In this document: one piece after another, positions 1 through 11,970 of the stretch
How positions within the stretch are numbered: the first letter of the stretch is position 1
Layout: every line of letters begins with the position of its first letter
Source: Flaccisagitta enflata
Lineage: Eukaryota > Chaetognatha > Sagittoidea > Aphragmophora
Direction: 5' to 3'
DNA: 64,000 nt
Assembly: GCA_965153355.1 (NCBI GenBank)
Contig: OZ231126.1
Span: 65,348,001 to 65,412,000 of the forward strand
Notes under the pieces: model-generated
Database searches by the model: none
The model's input: only the letters and a program-made list of their open reading frames with translations
Told to the model about the DNA's origin: nothing
Position numbers and translations under genes: made by a program

Positions 1-277
1 TCGATACAAACTTCAGCCTCACCCTAACGAAAGTTCCTGCTATCTCAGAGGCCCAAAATTTTGCATGGAATATTTCTTTTACCAAGACTCAACCGTGGTA
101 AGATTGGTGAGAGCCATAGCGCTTTGATAGACGTACTGACCAATCAGGATCAACAGTTGGTCTGCGATGTCAAATGTGATACCGTGATCGAAATGTAATG
201 TAAAAGTCGATTTTTTTTTAACTAATTCATAAAGGGGAAATCATATTCCTTCTTCGACGTTGCGAAAAAAGGAAGTA
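1..277. other. Unassigned sequence, nothing recognised
   Basis: I see no coding region, RNA gene or clear repeat here. The stretch is mixed-composition sequence that leads up to the TA next to the pogo-like MITE. Confidence 0.5.
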
Positions 278-911
278 CAGATAAATCCCGCTCTAACGGA
301 ATTATGGGAATCAACAATTTTTAGTTGCGTGCACGCGACTCAACACCTTGCCGTGTCAGTCGGTAGGTCGGTCGGTCCATCTGTCCGTCCGTCCGTCCAT
401 AACATTTCTAGAATTATGACTTTTTAAGGTAATTTAAGGTACTCTAGGGTATTTCAAGGTACTTTAGGGTACTTTAGGGTACTTTAGGGTACTTAATTTT
501 TTTAGGTACTCAAGGTACTTAAGGGTACTTTCAGATATTTTCGGGTACTTTGAGGTATTTTTGAGTATTTTTGGGTATTTTTGAGTATTTTTTGGTATTT
601 CTGGTTTTTTTTTGGTATTCTTAGGTGTTTTTGGGTATTGTATTGAACCAATATTGTATTGTTATTGTATCGATATTGTATCAACATTGTGTCAATACAT
701 ATTGCGTGGCCTTGGGGGGGAGGAACTCTTTTGTTTGTCATTTTCAGACGCACGCGACTGTTGCCCTCTTGGGCTTGTTTTCTATTATAGGCGGAATTCT
801 TTTTTTGCTAACAATGGAAATTAAACAAAATAAGTTGAAAGGACCATCAATTCTCATCTGCTATAAGCAGAATTTTGTCGCTGGTGGGTCCGTTAGAGCG
901 GGGTTCTACTG
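278..911. mobile_element. pogo/Tigger-like MITE, split by an HE element
   Basis: The left end reads CAGATAAATCCCGCTCTAAC and the right end is an inverted match (GTTAGAGCGGGGTTCTACTG). A TA lies on each side (276-277 and 912-913), as expected for a Tc1/mariner/pogo-type target duplication. Bases 278-317 and about 782-911 together match the 177-bp MITE at 45472-45648 in inverted orientation. The 323-777 segment between them is absent from that copy, so it is a later insertion. No transposase is encoded. The class assignment rests on the TIR style and the TA duplication, not on a protein. Confidence 0.78.
323..777 (-). mobile_element. HE element nested in the pogo-like MITE
   Basis: Read on the minus strand this copy begins CAAGCCC at 777. 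It has the decamer AGTCGCGTGC near 749-758 and ends with the hairpin complementary to 323-340 (AGTTGCGTGCACGCGACT on the plus strand). The hairpin is followed outwards by GTCC/GTCGG units at about 355-400. Its body (about 410-650) is an array of about 10-bp GGTACTTTAG / GGTATTTTTG units, and it is the inverted counterpart of 19978-20477. Comparison with the uninterrupted MITE at 45472-45648 fixes the insertion between T-runs at 318-322 and 778-781. The only possible target duplication is the T-run. Confidence 0.75.
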
Positions 912-924
912 TAAGGATTTTTGA

Positions 925-1740
925 AACGAGGCAAAAACTGAAAATAGTATCATGTATATGCTAGGGCATTGGGGACAAATTATTTTCATTCATATTGCGA
1001 GTACAGTCGTTTTATTGGTTTTGGAGCGTTTATCTGTTGTTTGCATACAACATATGAAATTAACGTGAATAATTGCATAGAGATTCAATGGCAACAGCTC
1101 ACGAGATGTAATTGGCCAATTTGAATGCGACCGCTTCCATGGAGATCTGATAACGACGCAAGGCAAAGCAGTTTGTGTTAGATTTCCTTTTAATTGCGGG
1201 CACGCAGTTGTAATTGCCGCCGTCTGTCGGTACGTTGGTTGGTCCGCCTGTCTTGTGACTCGGTAAAACTTTCCCATGTACACCCGTGTGTGAAAGCGCG
1301 CATACCGTATAAAAAGTAATGAATATCTGTCGGTCAATCGTTGACTATTTACTTTTATTGGCATTTATGGGACGTCATCGCATCGCTGCCTTTGCTAATC
1401 AGCGTTTTAATTCATTATAATTGCCAGCCCGTTCGCGATTTGGTTAGTTGACAGGCTTTTTATCCGACATTGTTTCTTTTTGCTTTTTGCATTAATACGG
1501 CACTGTTTTTTTGTTTTGTTTTTTTTTTTTTGTTTTTTTTTTCTTAAGTAACCAGATACCTTTTAATTGACTCGAGCATTTCATTAAACTTCTTACCTCT
1601 ACTCCTTCAGTCAGGGTAAACCGCCGTATCCACTGCAACCCCCACCCAACCATCCCCCCCCACCTTTTCCAACCGGCCTCCTTCGTTTCTGATTTTCCTT
1701 GCTCGCTTCCTCCGCGTCGCCGTGAACGACCCTTAACTCC
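925..1740. other. Unassigned sequence with a degraded HE trace
   Basis: No gene is recognisable. A weak trace of an HE end lies at about 1190-1265 (GCGGGCACGCAGTTG followed by GTCTGTCGG-type sequence). A T-rich run occupies 1507-1545. The 1610-1740 stretch is C-rich and otherwise featureless. Confidence 0.4.
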
Positions 1741-1758
1741 ACCCTCAAGCTAAAATAC

Positions 1759-1760
<2 letters not shown>

Positions 1761-1801
<41 letters not shown>

Positions 1802-1985
1802 GTCAGACAGAGACAGAAAGACAGAGAGAGACAGGCATACAGACAGACAGATAGACAGACTGACAGAAAGACAGGGTTAGATACAAAGAGAAATAGAGAC
1901 GGAGAGGGACAGAGACAGAGATAGGGACAGAGACAGAGACGGGGACAAAGAGAAACAGAGACAGAGACAGAGACAGAGACAGCGT
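1761..1985. repeat. (GA)n grading into GACA-type cryptic repeat
   Basis: A pure GA dinucleotide tract runs to about 1797. It is followed by imperfect GACAGA repeats to about 1985. Open frames here on either strand come from the repeat. Confidence 0.95.
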
Positions 1986-2744
1986 GTAGGCACTACTTTT
2001 TCCCCCTCTCCTTTTCGACATGTTTTATGCATCGGGCGTCTCCGTTGAATTGTTGATTGAAAAGACCAAAACGCTGAGCAAGAGGCACACAGACAATCGG
2101 ACAGGCAGACAAATGGGAAACAACACAACGAAAAGACAACAAGTTCATAAAACGAATGATGGGCAGTTTTTCCTTCTCTCTCCTAACATTTCTTTTTCAA
2201 TGTTCTGTTTCGCACAAACAGTAACACATTTTCACACGCTCACAAGAATAAACAAACACACATTTAAAAAAACAAATAATCCCGAACTTACTAAGCTAAG
2301 TGCGGACGGAAGGTAGGGACGGGATCGTGCGTTTTCACTCTTTCCAAATCGATCTTTACGCTTCAGACAGACAGACAGACAAACAGCTGGATGGGTGGGC
2401 GGACGCATGGATGGACCAACGGACGGATGGATGGTGGCATGGACAAAGCTTCTTATGGAGTAGCGAGTCCGCGATCAACAAGTTGCTTGATCCATCCTAC
2501 ACTTTCACAGGAAACAGCATAGTATGTAATAACACAATTAGATACTTACGCAATTACATAGTAACATGACGAAATAACTGAATAATTACATAACTGTATG
2601 CTCAAAAGACGGACGAACCAACCGACCGACACAACAGGTTCTACAGCCGCGTGCACTCGGATGGATAGAGGTAGTTGTTAGCAAGTTTTATCGCATTAAC
2701 ATCAAGGAACGCAAAAAGGAATCTAGAAAGACGCCGATACCCAT
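1986..2744. other. Unassigned sequence, no gene seen
   Basis: The composition is mixed. Short GACA- and GGAC-like patches occur at about 2360-2440 and around 2605-2640, the second next to CCGCGTGCACTCGG. They may be faint HE remnants, but the ends cannot be placed. Confidence 0.4.
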
Positions 2745-2990
2745 TATGATAACGAATTGATAGGGCGGAATAGAATTGCGCCGAGAAACCGGATACACGA
2801 AGGGCGTGTTTCTAGTGAGCGCCAAAAACGCGTTTGCTCTTGTGAAACGCGATCACAGCGTAAACACATATTCAAGATTTTCAACCGTCCCACGAGGGAG
2901 TGAGCGAAGTGAGTGAGCGAACAAACGTAGCGAGCGACCACGTGGCCCTTTCAAAACGCGATCGTCTTTGACTAGAAACGCCCCCAAAGT
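2745..2990. repeat. Dispersed repeat with short inverted ends
   Basis: GGGCGTGTTTCTAGT at about 2802 is answered by GACTAGAAACGCCCCC at about 2972-2987 in inverted orientation. The internal part (GAGTGAGCGA, then AGCGAGCGACCACGTGGCCC) recurs at 24735-24900 beside the 21-bp minisatellite. There is no coding capacity. This looks like a short non-autonomous element, and its ends are approximate. Confidence 0.55.
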
Positions 2991-2999
2991 CGTTAAACA

Positions 3000-3870
3000 G
3001 CTGCAAAATTGGCACGTACAGGTATTTTGAAAACACCCTCTTTTTCATAAGAACCAACAGAAGTTTATATAGCGGAAGAACTTCAAGGCTTCAAATTACT
3101 CCAAAATTAAGAAGATTGCAATTGTTTTACTAGTAGCTTTCTCTATCTTTTTTTAAGGTTTTCAGAAAAAAATGGCGTTCTTTAAAAGAAAAAGTTTGTT
3201 TCTTAAGGTACATGGTTGAACCTCGCTGTAGCGCAGTTGTCTACAGTCTCAACCTGTTTAAATGCTTCCATTGTGTTTAGATTTGAAAGTCATTTCAAGT
3301 GAATCACCATCATATCATGAGCCATGTGCTCGTTTGATAATGGGAATGGCATGGGTTATTTGCTTTTGAAAATAACCTTCGTGAATTGCTGGCAGAGATG
3401 GAAGCAACGTCCAATTCATTTCAATATCAAGCGGATAATTATCTTTATCATATCACAAAGAACATCTTTCCCCTCGACCACAAATCAAATCAACGGATAT
3501 GGAATTTCCAAGAGATTCCATACCAATCGGAAAATGAGACGGTAATTGCATTTGTATGAAAAAGAAAACAGAATTCTCAGAGATTCGATATATGCTTGAC
3601 TCGGATGCAATATATGATTTGTATATATGCTATTCACTGCGTATTCTTAGTTTATGCTTTCTTTGTGAAAAGGATATCACCATGCAAAATTGGTTTAACA
3701 TTTCAATAAAATCAGTAAGAATAGCACCAATCATAAAACTTGTGTTTTTATCTTTTTAACGTCACTTGAAAACAAAGTAATTTCTTGGTGATATACTTTT
3801 TTTGCAAGATAGCGAAGTGTTCTCCACATTTTAAATAATGCAACGAGTTTCACCATGAACTCGATTCGAG
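3000..3870. other. AT-rich unassigned sequence
   Basis: No recognisable gene or repeat. The short open frames at 3324-3759 have no convincing protein-like character. Confidence 0.45.
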
Positions 3871-3875
3871 GATGT

Positions 3876-4536
3876 ACATGACCTCACACTGTCCGCCAGA
3901 ACACGGAATGAGTTGACTTGAAATGATCGTCTACAACTCTGATAGGTTTTGAGTCCTTGTGGTGTGCATAATACAAATCTAAAAAGAACTAAATCATTTT
4001 TGGGGCGCTTTTTGAAATATATACAAAAATAGTACAAATCTAGTACATTTTTCATCATAACTCTTTATGATGATTTATTTCAGTATTTTTGACCGCAGAT
4101 TTGGACTCAGTGGGTGGCTTGCGGTTTGTTTGATATGTCACACTATATATTTTTGAAAAAGAAGTAAATGCTTTTTTTTTATAAAATCATTAAAAATAAA
4201 TGTATTTTATAGCAATATGATGAAAAAATTAACTTTTTTTTTTCTTTTTCAAAATATATAGTGTGACATATCAAACGAACCGCAAAGCACTTGTTGAGTC
4301 CGAATCTGCAGTCAAAAATACCAAAAAAGATCACCACAAAGAGTTATGATAAAAAATGAACTAAATTTACACCATTTTTGCATATATTTCAAAAAGCGCC
4401 CCAAAAGTGATTTAGTTTCCTTTAGATTTATATTGTACACACTACAATGACCCAAAAACTATCAAAGTGAGAGACGATCATTCTACCTTAACTCATTCCG
4501 TGTTTTGGCTGGTAGTGCTCAGGGTCATGACATCAG
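3876..4536. mobile_element. Foldback (long inverted repeat) element, about 0.66 kb
   Basis: The left arm (about 3880-4170) and the right arm (about 4230-4536) are diverged reverse complements. They share blocks such as AACACGGAATGAGTT, GGGGCGCTTTTTGAAATATA and TGATATGTCACACTATATAT. The loop of about 60 bp is AT-rich. No protein is encoded, so this is a non-autonomous foldback or MITE. No target duplication was recognised, and the ends are set by where similarity between the arms fades. Confidence 0.75.
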
Positions 4537-4648
4537 TGGAGTAGCACTCTCCTCGGAGTCACTATGGAGCATGTGACCCTTCCTCAGAGGCATCGAGGTT
4601 GTCCTGACACTGCCTCAGCAGAAGAATTTGGAACTCGATATTGGAGAA

Positions 4649-4805
4649 CAAGGCCGGTTACACGGCCAATACTAGTCGCGGACGGGTGGGCAGGGGCGGA
4701 AATGCGTGTTTTCACACTTTCCGACTCGATCACCACGGACCGACCAACCGACCAACCAACGGACGGACGGACAAAGCCTCTAATAGAGTCGCTAGTCCGC
4801 GACTA
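4649..4805 (+). mobile_element. HE element, compact complete copy
   Basis: The 5' end is CAAGGCCGGTTACACGGCC, which can form a short stem. The decamer AGTCGCGGAC is at 4674-4683, followed directly by GGGTGGGCAGGGGC. A block ending in ACTCGATCACC leads to a GACC/GGAC tract at about 4738-4772. The terminal hairpin is AGTCGCTAGTCCGCGACT at 4787-4804, followed by AAAAA. The last ten hairpin bases, GTCCGCGACT, are the exact reverse complement of the 5' decamer. This is about the smallest full copy in the window. Confidence 0.8.
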
Positions 4806-5275
4806 AAAATGTCGGAATTGTCCCAACCTTCTTTGCGAGTCGCGACCACGGGTCTCAGTTAATTACCATCTTTAGGTTGGTATGCTGCTTCGAGCTTTTC
4901 CAGCGAGCGTGGTTTTTTTTCCTTGATTTTTTTATTTTTTTTTTTGTATCAGTTCCCCAGTCCTTGTGCAAAAAATGCTATTCTTTTCACTGCCATGGCA
5001 TCTTGCAGTCAGTGAGTGAGCATCAGGGCACAGGTGGTGCATGGTGGCGATGCGTATCCGTCCTTAATCACTGCTCCAACTCTCCCGATCATAACTACTC
5101 AGTCCTCAACATCGTGCAAACTAACTACTAGAGTTGTTGCGTATTCATGTTCTTGTTGCATTTACTAATTACTACCCTTGGTAACTCGCTCACCGTTGCT
5201 GCGGCTGTGTATCCGGCGATGTATTTCTTTCCTACCCATTTCTTTCCACTGCCCCTGCTCACTATCTCATTTGTT

Positions 5276-5640
5276 AGTCGCGTGCACGCGACTCTACAAC
5301 CCGCTTTGTCGGTCCGTCCGTCCGTCCGTCGGTCTGTCCGTCCGTCGGTCCGTCCGTCCGTCCGTCCGTCCGCCCGTCCGTTCGTCCGTCACACTTTACT
5401 TTTTTGTACTATAACGTCAACTCTCAGGCCATTTTAAGTCATTTAAAGTCATTTAAAGTTATTCTAAGTCATTTTGAGTCATTCTAAGTCATTTTAAGTC
5501 ATTCTAAGTTATTTTAAGTTATTTTAAGTCATTTTTGGTCATAAGGTTTTTTAGTCATTTTAAGTCAATTTTGGTCATTTTAGGTCATTCTAAGTCATTG
5601 AAAGTCATTCTAAGTCATTCTAAGTCATTCTTTGTCTGGA
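5276..5640 (-). mobile_element. HE element with AAGTCATTTT array body
   Basis: Its hairpin AGTCGCGTGCACGCGACT is at 5276-5293 and its GTCC tract at about 5311-5390. Next come the blocks CACACTTTACTTTTTTGTA and ATAACGTCAACTCT, then an array of about 10-bp AAGTCATTTT units to about 5632. The same order in inverted orientation occurs at 50003-50370, so these are two copies of one subfamily. The 5' end (CAAGGCC side) is not visible here, so the copy is truncated. Confidence 0.78.
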
Positions 5641-5783
5641 GTAGTTGGAGTAGAAATTGAATGGAGTGTCGTTGCCTTTCTGTCCTTGTTTTTCCCGATT
5701 GGTTTTCCGCAGGGGTTTCGTCTGAAAGACGGGGGAAAACTGAATTCAACCGCACAAAATTCGATTACAGAAGACAGTCTCCA

Positions 5784-5786
<3 letters not shown>

Positions 5787-5876
<90 letters not shown>
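5787..5876. repeat. (GA)n microsatellite
   Basis: A pure GA dinucleotide tract of about 90 bp. Confidence 0.97.
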
Positions 5877-5880
<4 letters not shown>

Positions 5881-5967
5881 GACGCGGGTGGAAATAGAGA
5901 AAGGGCGAGTCAAAGTGAAAGGTCCAAGTGGGTAAACGAGTAAAAAAAAGGCACACGATATGATTAA

Positions 5968-6273
5968 CAGGCCTGTATATTCTTGAGTTCCCCCCCCCCC
6001 CACCGGGAGGGGTCTGGAGATGGGGAAGGAAATCAAAGGGGAAAAAGAGAAAAAAAGGAAATTTAGGGAAATTATAACTTTTTACAGTACCAAATCACGA
6101 AACTTGATTAGTAAAACACAGTTTAACACTATTTAAACCTTAACTACATAGTTTTATTGCTGTATGGGGAAGAAAATCATTGATATAAAAACGCGACGCG
6201 ACGCGTCGCGGGGAAGAAAATCAAAGGCAGGGGGAAAAAAAATTCAAAAGCGACTGAAGAATATACACCCCTG
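5968..6273. mobile_element. hAT-like MITE, uninterrupted copy
   Basis: The ends are CAGGCCTGTATATTCTTGAG and, on the other strand, CAGGGGTGTATATTCTTCAG. Near-direct repeats ATATGATT (5958-5965) and ATATGATA (6274-6281) flank it, although two extra bases separate the left one from the TIR. Internal landmarks are a C-run, AAGGAAATCAAAGGGG, and the ACAGTACCAAATCA block. The same order is found at 36793-38206, where the copy is split by another family. It is non-coding. Confidence 0.65.
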
Positions 6274-6503
6274 ATATGATATGAACCTGGCTATATATCA
6301 AATGCAAGTGACTAACTGAAATTTCCATGATCAAGGCCAGTTAATAGGACATCATATGAATTGCAAGATATTTCTCTTTTCTTTTCTTTTTTTCTTTTTT
6401 TAACTATGAATCTTTTGAGTCAGGGAAAAAAAGATTGAAATATGAGAGGAAAAAGATGTAGATACGATCCGAGCGTTATCTCCCAGTCTCTCTTAAAGTC
6501 TTT
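6274..6503. other. Unassigned AT-rich spacer
   Basis: No recognised feature beyond the direct repeat of the adjacent MITE. Confidence 0.4.
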
Positions 6504-7370
6504 CTACCAGTAATGGCGGCTGTCGCCGTGAGGAAAAAAATTAGCATTCTTCATTTTCGTCTTCAATCACTGCAATTTTTTTTTATTTGTATTGATCGAC
6601 TGAAAATCAGAGAAACGAGCTAGATGAGCTAAAATGTTTAAAATCACTCAACCAGAAAATCAGCTATGCTTTAGACATGCTTTCTTATATTTGCAGGCTC
6701 AAATAAAAACATTTATTTATCTTATTCAAAATCAGAAAAAAGAGCAAGCTAAATGAGCTAAATGAGCTTAAAAACTTAAAAACTTAAAAACTTACTTAAA
6801 AACTTACTTAAAAACTTACTTAAAAACTTACTTAAAAACTTACTTAAAAACTTACTTAAAAACTTACTTAAAAACTTACTTAAAAACAGATGAGCAGCTC
6901 TGCTCACTGACATACTTTCTTGTATTTGCTTGCAAAAACATGTATTAAAATATTTTTTCATTTTGAAATCAGAAAAAAAAATTAAGCAAAATGAGCTAAA
7001 ATGCTTAAAAACACCCTCACATTTGAGCAGCTGTGCTCATAAACATGTTTTCTTATATTTGTATGCTCAAACAAACATTAATAGACTGCTTTATTGTACC
7101 TACATAAAATAAAAAAAAATCGAAAAAGATTCAATATGAATTTTTCGTAAATCAAACTTTTAAAAAATCATAATTCAAAAAATATTTGTCGTAGAGCATT
7201 TTGCTTGGCGCCAAATTAAAGAGAATCATCAAATTTACATACCCTATCAATTTTGTCCAAGGGTAAAATCGGTCGATAGAGATGCTCAACTTTCTAATAA
7301 GAAAATGAAAACCTTGTTTCTCTGGAATATGTCAAAAAGTCGAAGACTGACTTCGATTTTTTTCCCGATC
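6504..7370 (-). repeat. Dispersed repeat, copy without the 6.7-kb insertion
   Basis: In reverse complement this segment matches 25097-25360 joined to 32098-32675. Shared landmarks are GGCGGCTGTCGCCGTGAG at about 6516, repeated GAGCAGCTCTGCTCA-like blocks, CGACAAATATTTTTTG, GGCGCCAAGCAAAATGC and AAAGTCGAAGACTGACTTCG (or its complement). It has no coding capacity. Its value is that it supplies the empty site for the large foldback element at 25365-32093. Confidence 0.8.
6769..6887. repeat. 12-bp minisatellite (ACTTACTTAAAA)
   Basis: About nine near-perfect 12-bp units sit inside the dispersed repeat. The sister copy near 32280-32340 has no array at the matching place, so the expansion is specific to this copy. 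Confidence 0.9.
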
Positions 7371-7467
7371 AAGCCACCGCCTAAATCGATGTTTCAGGAA
7401 GGAAATGAGGAATTAATTACTCGGAAAGAAAGAAGAGACGGACGAGAATAAAAAGGGGTGACATTAA

Positions 7468-7473
<6 letters not shown>

Positions 7474-7562
<89 letters not shown>
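7474..7562. repeat. (GA)n microsatellite
   Basis: A pure GA tract of about 89 bp. Confidence 0.97.
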
Positions 7563-7566
<4 letters not shown>

Positions 7567-7751
7567 CAGGGTGGAATCAAAATCAAGGACAGGATCATAG
7601 ACGAAATAATCCCACGCTTGGTTGGACGGGAGCAGTGTGGTCCTGAAGGCTGTAAGGGAAAATGTGAGATGCACAGACTGATGGAACAGATTAACTCCCG
7701 AACAAACATGAAGTTTATAACATGAGACTCGCGAGTCGCGACACTGAAGAA

Positions 7752-7912
7752 CAAGGCCGGATACACGGCAATCCAGTCGCGGACGGTTGGGCAGGAGCAG
7801 TAATGCAAAAACCGCCCGGAATTCAAAAATGTGACGGACGGACGGACGGACCGACGGACCGACCTACCGACCGACCGACACGGCAAGGTGTAGAGTCGCG
7901 TGTCCGCGACTA
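7752..7912 (+). mobile_element. HE element, compact complete copy
   Basis: It starts CAAGGCCGGATACACGGC. The decamer AGTCGCGGAC is at 7775-7784, followed by GGTTGGGCAGGAGCAGTAATG. A GGAC/CGAC tract lies at about 7833-7879. The end hairpin AGTCGCGTGTCCGCGACT (7894-7911) is followed by an A-run. The 3' arm GTCCGCGACT is the exact reverse complement of the 5' decamer. Confidence 0.8.
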
Positions 7913-8159
7913 AAAAAGTGAACATAGGGTAGATTTTGAGGAAGAGTGCGGGAAAAGGGGGGGGGGGGTGAAAAAAAAATAGATTTGGAAGAAAGAAAAA
8001 CAGTGCGGGGAAAATTCGATGGCTGAATGTGTCTGCCAAAACTGACTGGGTTAAAAAAAAACCTAATATCACAAGGGTTACACAATAGTCTATTCATCTC
8101 TTTCCTCCTTCGTGTTTCCCGCGTCCTATTTCCTAGGTTTTAAGAGTCCCTTCTTTTTT

Positions 8160-8305
8160 AGTCGCGGACGAGCGACTCTATAAGAGGCTTTGTCCGTCCG
8201 TCCGTCCGTCCGTCCGTTGGTGAGCACGAGTCAAAAAGTGGAAAAACCAGCGTTTCCGCCCCTGCCCACCCGTCCGCGACTGGTATTGGCCGTGTTTCCG
8301 GCCTT
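8160..8305 (-). mobile_element. HE element, compact complete copy
   Basis: The plus strand begins with the hairpin AGTCGCGGACGAGCGACT (8160-8177) and a GTCC tract. GCCCCTGCCCACCC follows, then GTCCGCGACT at 8272-8281 and GGCC at the end. In element orientation, the 5' decamer AGTCGCGGAC is the exact reverse complement of the 3' arm GTCCGCGACT. Confidence 0.78.
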
Positions 8306-8416
8306 TTTTAAAGATGCGTCTCTATAAGAGGATTTGTCCCTTTATCCGTCCGTGAGTCTGTAACTAAACAGCAATCAAATAACTCACAATCCACTCCCGT
8401 CATTTTTTTAGTTTTT

Positions 8417-8627
8417 AGTCGCGTGCACGCGACTCTACAACCCGCCTTGTTCATCGGTCTGTCGGTCGGTCGGTCAGTCGGTTGGTCGGTCGGTCGGTTG
8501 GTCGGTTGGTTGGTCAGTCTCACTTTACTTTTTTTTATGATTTTATTTCTTTGACCTCACTGCTCCTGCCCGAAATATTGCCCCTGCCCACCCGCATGCA
8601 ACTTCGGTAGCCGTGTGTCCGGCCTTG
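8417..8627 (-). mobile_element. HE element, complete copy
   Basis: The hairpin AGTCGCGTGCACGCGACT is at 8417-8434, followed by CTACAACCCGCCTTGT and a GGTCGGTC tract. CTCACTTTACTTTTTT and GCCCCTGCCCACCC follow. GCATGCAACT at 8594-8603 marks the 5' decamer in complement (AGTTGCATGC, two changes from AGTCGCGTGC). GGCCTTG closes the element at 8621-8627. Confidence 0.75.
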
Positions 8628-8795
8628 TTTAGATGCGTCTATTCCATGCTTGGTCCACCAGTCCTACGTCTGCAACTCGCAAATTAGAAATTTCCACAGT
8701 CGATTTATTTACAGTGAGTTGAAAAATTGCAAAATATTGACAGATTGAGATTACGATTTGTCGCGTCAAAATGGCGCATGAAAGGACATGATATG

Positions 8796-8836
8796 ATAGG
8801 ACATGACATGACATGACATGACATGACATGACATGA
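8796..8836. repeat. (ACATG)n pentanucleotide tract
   Basis: About eight tandem ACATG units with imperfect flanks. Confidence 0.9.
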
Positions 8837-9059
8837 CCTGACAGGACATGACAGAACGTGGACGCAGCGATATTATCCCCCCGGGAAACTTGTTTTTCTT
8901 CATCTCTTTCTCTCAGTTCTTTTTTTTTTTTTTTTTCAGTCAGAAAGAAGCTCGCGCACAATAAACACCTCACTTTAGACTCAAGGCTGCGGCACAATGA
9001 AATTGGCTAAAAGACAGATGGAGAAGGCAAACGAAAGCGACCGAGTGAAACGTGGAATA

Positions 9060-10010
<951 letters not shown>

Positions 10011-10039
10011 AGTAAAGAGAGATAGAAAGTACGGCCAAA

Positions 10040-10170
10040 CAATATGGGTAATTTTCTGGAGTTTTAACCACTTTCGACTCGTGTGTTACGGACCGACGGA
10101 CGGACCGATGGACCGACAGATGGACCGATGGACGGACAAAGCCTCTCATAGAGATGCGTGGACGCATGTA
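10040..10170 (+). mobile_element. HE element, 3' part
   Basis: TTTCGACTCGTGTGTTACGG leads into a GGAC/CGAC tract and CTCTCATAG. The hairpin AGATGCGTGGACGCATGT is at 10152-10169 with an A-run after it. This is the AGATGCG subfamily of the hairpin. No 5' end was found; the AAAG tract abuts upstream. Confidence 0.65.
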
Positions 10171-10453
10171 AAAATGGAGCTAGCCAGCTTACCAGAGTGG
10201 ATCTAGATTAAGAGATCTCATAATCAGATACTTCCTCTTCGAGTTCTTTGTTTCATTGTATGCTCAGAGACCGGCTTCATTTTTACAAGAGCGACCTCCG
10301 CAGAATCGTTAATAACCTCGGCCTAGAAATTCCCTATCCCCCCTTCCCTCATCCCCCTTCCCTCTCCCCCTTCTCTCTTCCCCCTTGCCTCCCCCATTCC
10401 CCCCCCCCCCATCACATGTTTTTATGCTGTATTCATATTTCCCGCTACATTTT
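10171..10453. other. Unassigned sequence with C-rich patch
   Basis: Nothing is recognised. A pyrimidine-rich C-run area occupies about 10336-10420. Confidence 0.4.
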
Positions 10454-10530
10454 AGTCGCAAGCACGCGGTTCAAGAAATTCGTAGGTCGGTCCAACCATC
10501 CATCCGTTCATCCATCTCTAATATCATTGA
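10454..10530 (-). mobile_element. HE element end, degraded
   Basis: AGTCGCAAGCACGCGGTT (10454-10471) is a damaged hairpin, followed by GGTCGGTCC and CCATCCATCCGTTCATCC. The rest of the element is not recognisable. Confidence 0.5.
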
Positions 10531-10559
10531 ATATATGTAGCGTTTTTAGTCAGATATAA

Positions 10560-11760
10560 GGTCAATTATGAACTGCATTTGATATGATTATGCCATTATG
10601 AAGTTATAATATGCATTTTCATAATTTTGATCGTAGTGGTAATAGGGAGCAGGCTACTTTTGACCTGTTCGGCTTGTCTATTAGGTCCGCAATTTTTGTG
10701 GAGTTTGAATTATTATCAAGCTAGCTTCAAGACCAAAAAGAGGTCGAAACGCTTGATAGGGTTAAGTAAGACAAAGAAGGGCAAATTGGGTGGTTATATC
10801 GTTAATAACTTGTATTGCCTCTCACTTGCTGTATGCCTAGTCTTATGATTGTTGTCTTTTTGTAACGCTACATGTGTTCTTTACATGTGAATAAACTCGA
10901 TATATCTGAATTTGACATGTAAAATGTAACTAAAAGTCCCGTGTTCTCAGTGTTTGGATTGGTCCTTAGTCCAAATAGAGTCAAAATTCATGTAGCATAA
11001 AACCAGTTTAAACAATTGAATCAAGTTTCACTTTCATTTTCCACCATTTTTTTTTCTCTTCATTTCTAATCCAAAAGGGAAAATTATGCTTGAACACGCC
11101 TCTCGGCGTTGGTGAGCCAAACTCTACCCCCTCTTCCCCTACCCCACCCCTCCAACCTGCCACACCCAAAGTTGGGGAACCCCAACTATACTCCATAACC
11201 CCTCAACCCCTCGACCCCACAACCCCATAACCCGCCCCCACAAACCTAACTCGTTGTTCTTCTATCTCTTCCCCTTACCCCTCACCAACAGTCCATCTCC
11301 ATCCCCGACCCTGCCCCATAACCCCACAACCCCACAACCCCTTAACCCCACCCCCACAACCCTATTTCTAAAGATTCGATTTTGGGGGATGTCTTAGTTT
11401 CTTCTATTCCCTCCCCTTTCCCCCACCACCACCATCTCTGACCGAACCCCACAACCCTAGGCCCCAAACCTCACCCCCCAAAACGCGCCTACCTGGGAAC
11501 AAGCGACCTTTGATGATGTCGTCGTGTCTTCCATCTCCACCCCCACCCCCGACCCTACCCAACAGCAGCCCCCACCCCCTCCCACCCCCACAACCATACC
11601 TCTAAGAAAACGACCTTGGTCGTCGTTTTCGCGTTTCTTCCGCATTGCGAATGTGAGTCTGTGAGTCCTCCAACTTCAAACTCCAACTTTAACTCCAAGG
11701 GCAAAAAAAGAGACAAGAGAGTTAAAATTGTGCCTCTGAGCAATGGGAGACACAAAAGGA
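10560..11760. other. Unassigned sequence; C-rich low-complexity region
   Basis: An open frame at 10627-10848 (73 residues) ends before an AATAAA at about 10890 and a short palindromic ACATGTG/ACATGTG pair. I do not recognise the protein, and it may be chance or a retroelement 3' tail. From about 11095 to 11600 the sequence is dominated by CCCCA/CAACCCC patches. Confidence 0.35.
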
Positions 11761-11766
11761 AAGGAG

Positions 11767-11769
<3 letters not shown>

Positions 11770-11823
<54 letters not shown>

Positions 11824-11907
11824 CAGAGACAGGCAGACAGACAGAGACAGGCAGACAGACAGACAGACAGACAGACGACAGACAGACCGATAGATAGATG
11901 GATAGAC

Positions 11908-11958
<51 letters not shown>

Positions 11959-11970
11959 TCAGACAAACAG
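11770..11970. repeat. (GA)n followed by (GACA)n
   Basis: A GA tract (about 11770-11819) changes into GACA/GGCAGACA units to about 11970. Confidence 0.95.

Noticed and set aside
10627-10848. Small gene with nearby AATAAA
   Set aside because: The 73-residue frame has no recognisable features or splice context. An AATAAA is common by chance in AT-rich DNA.
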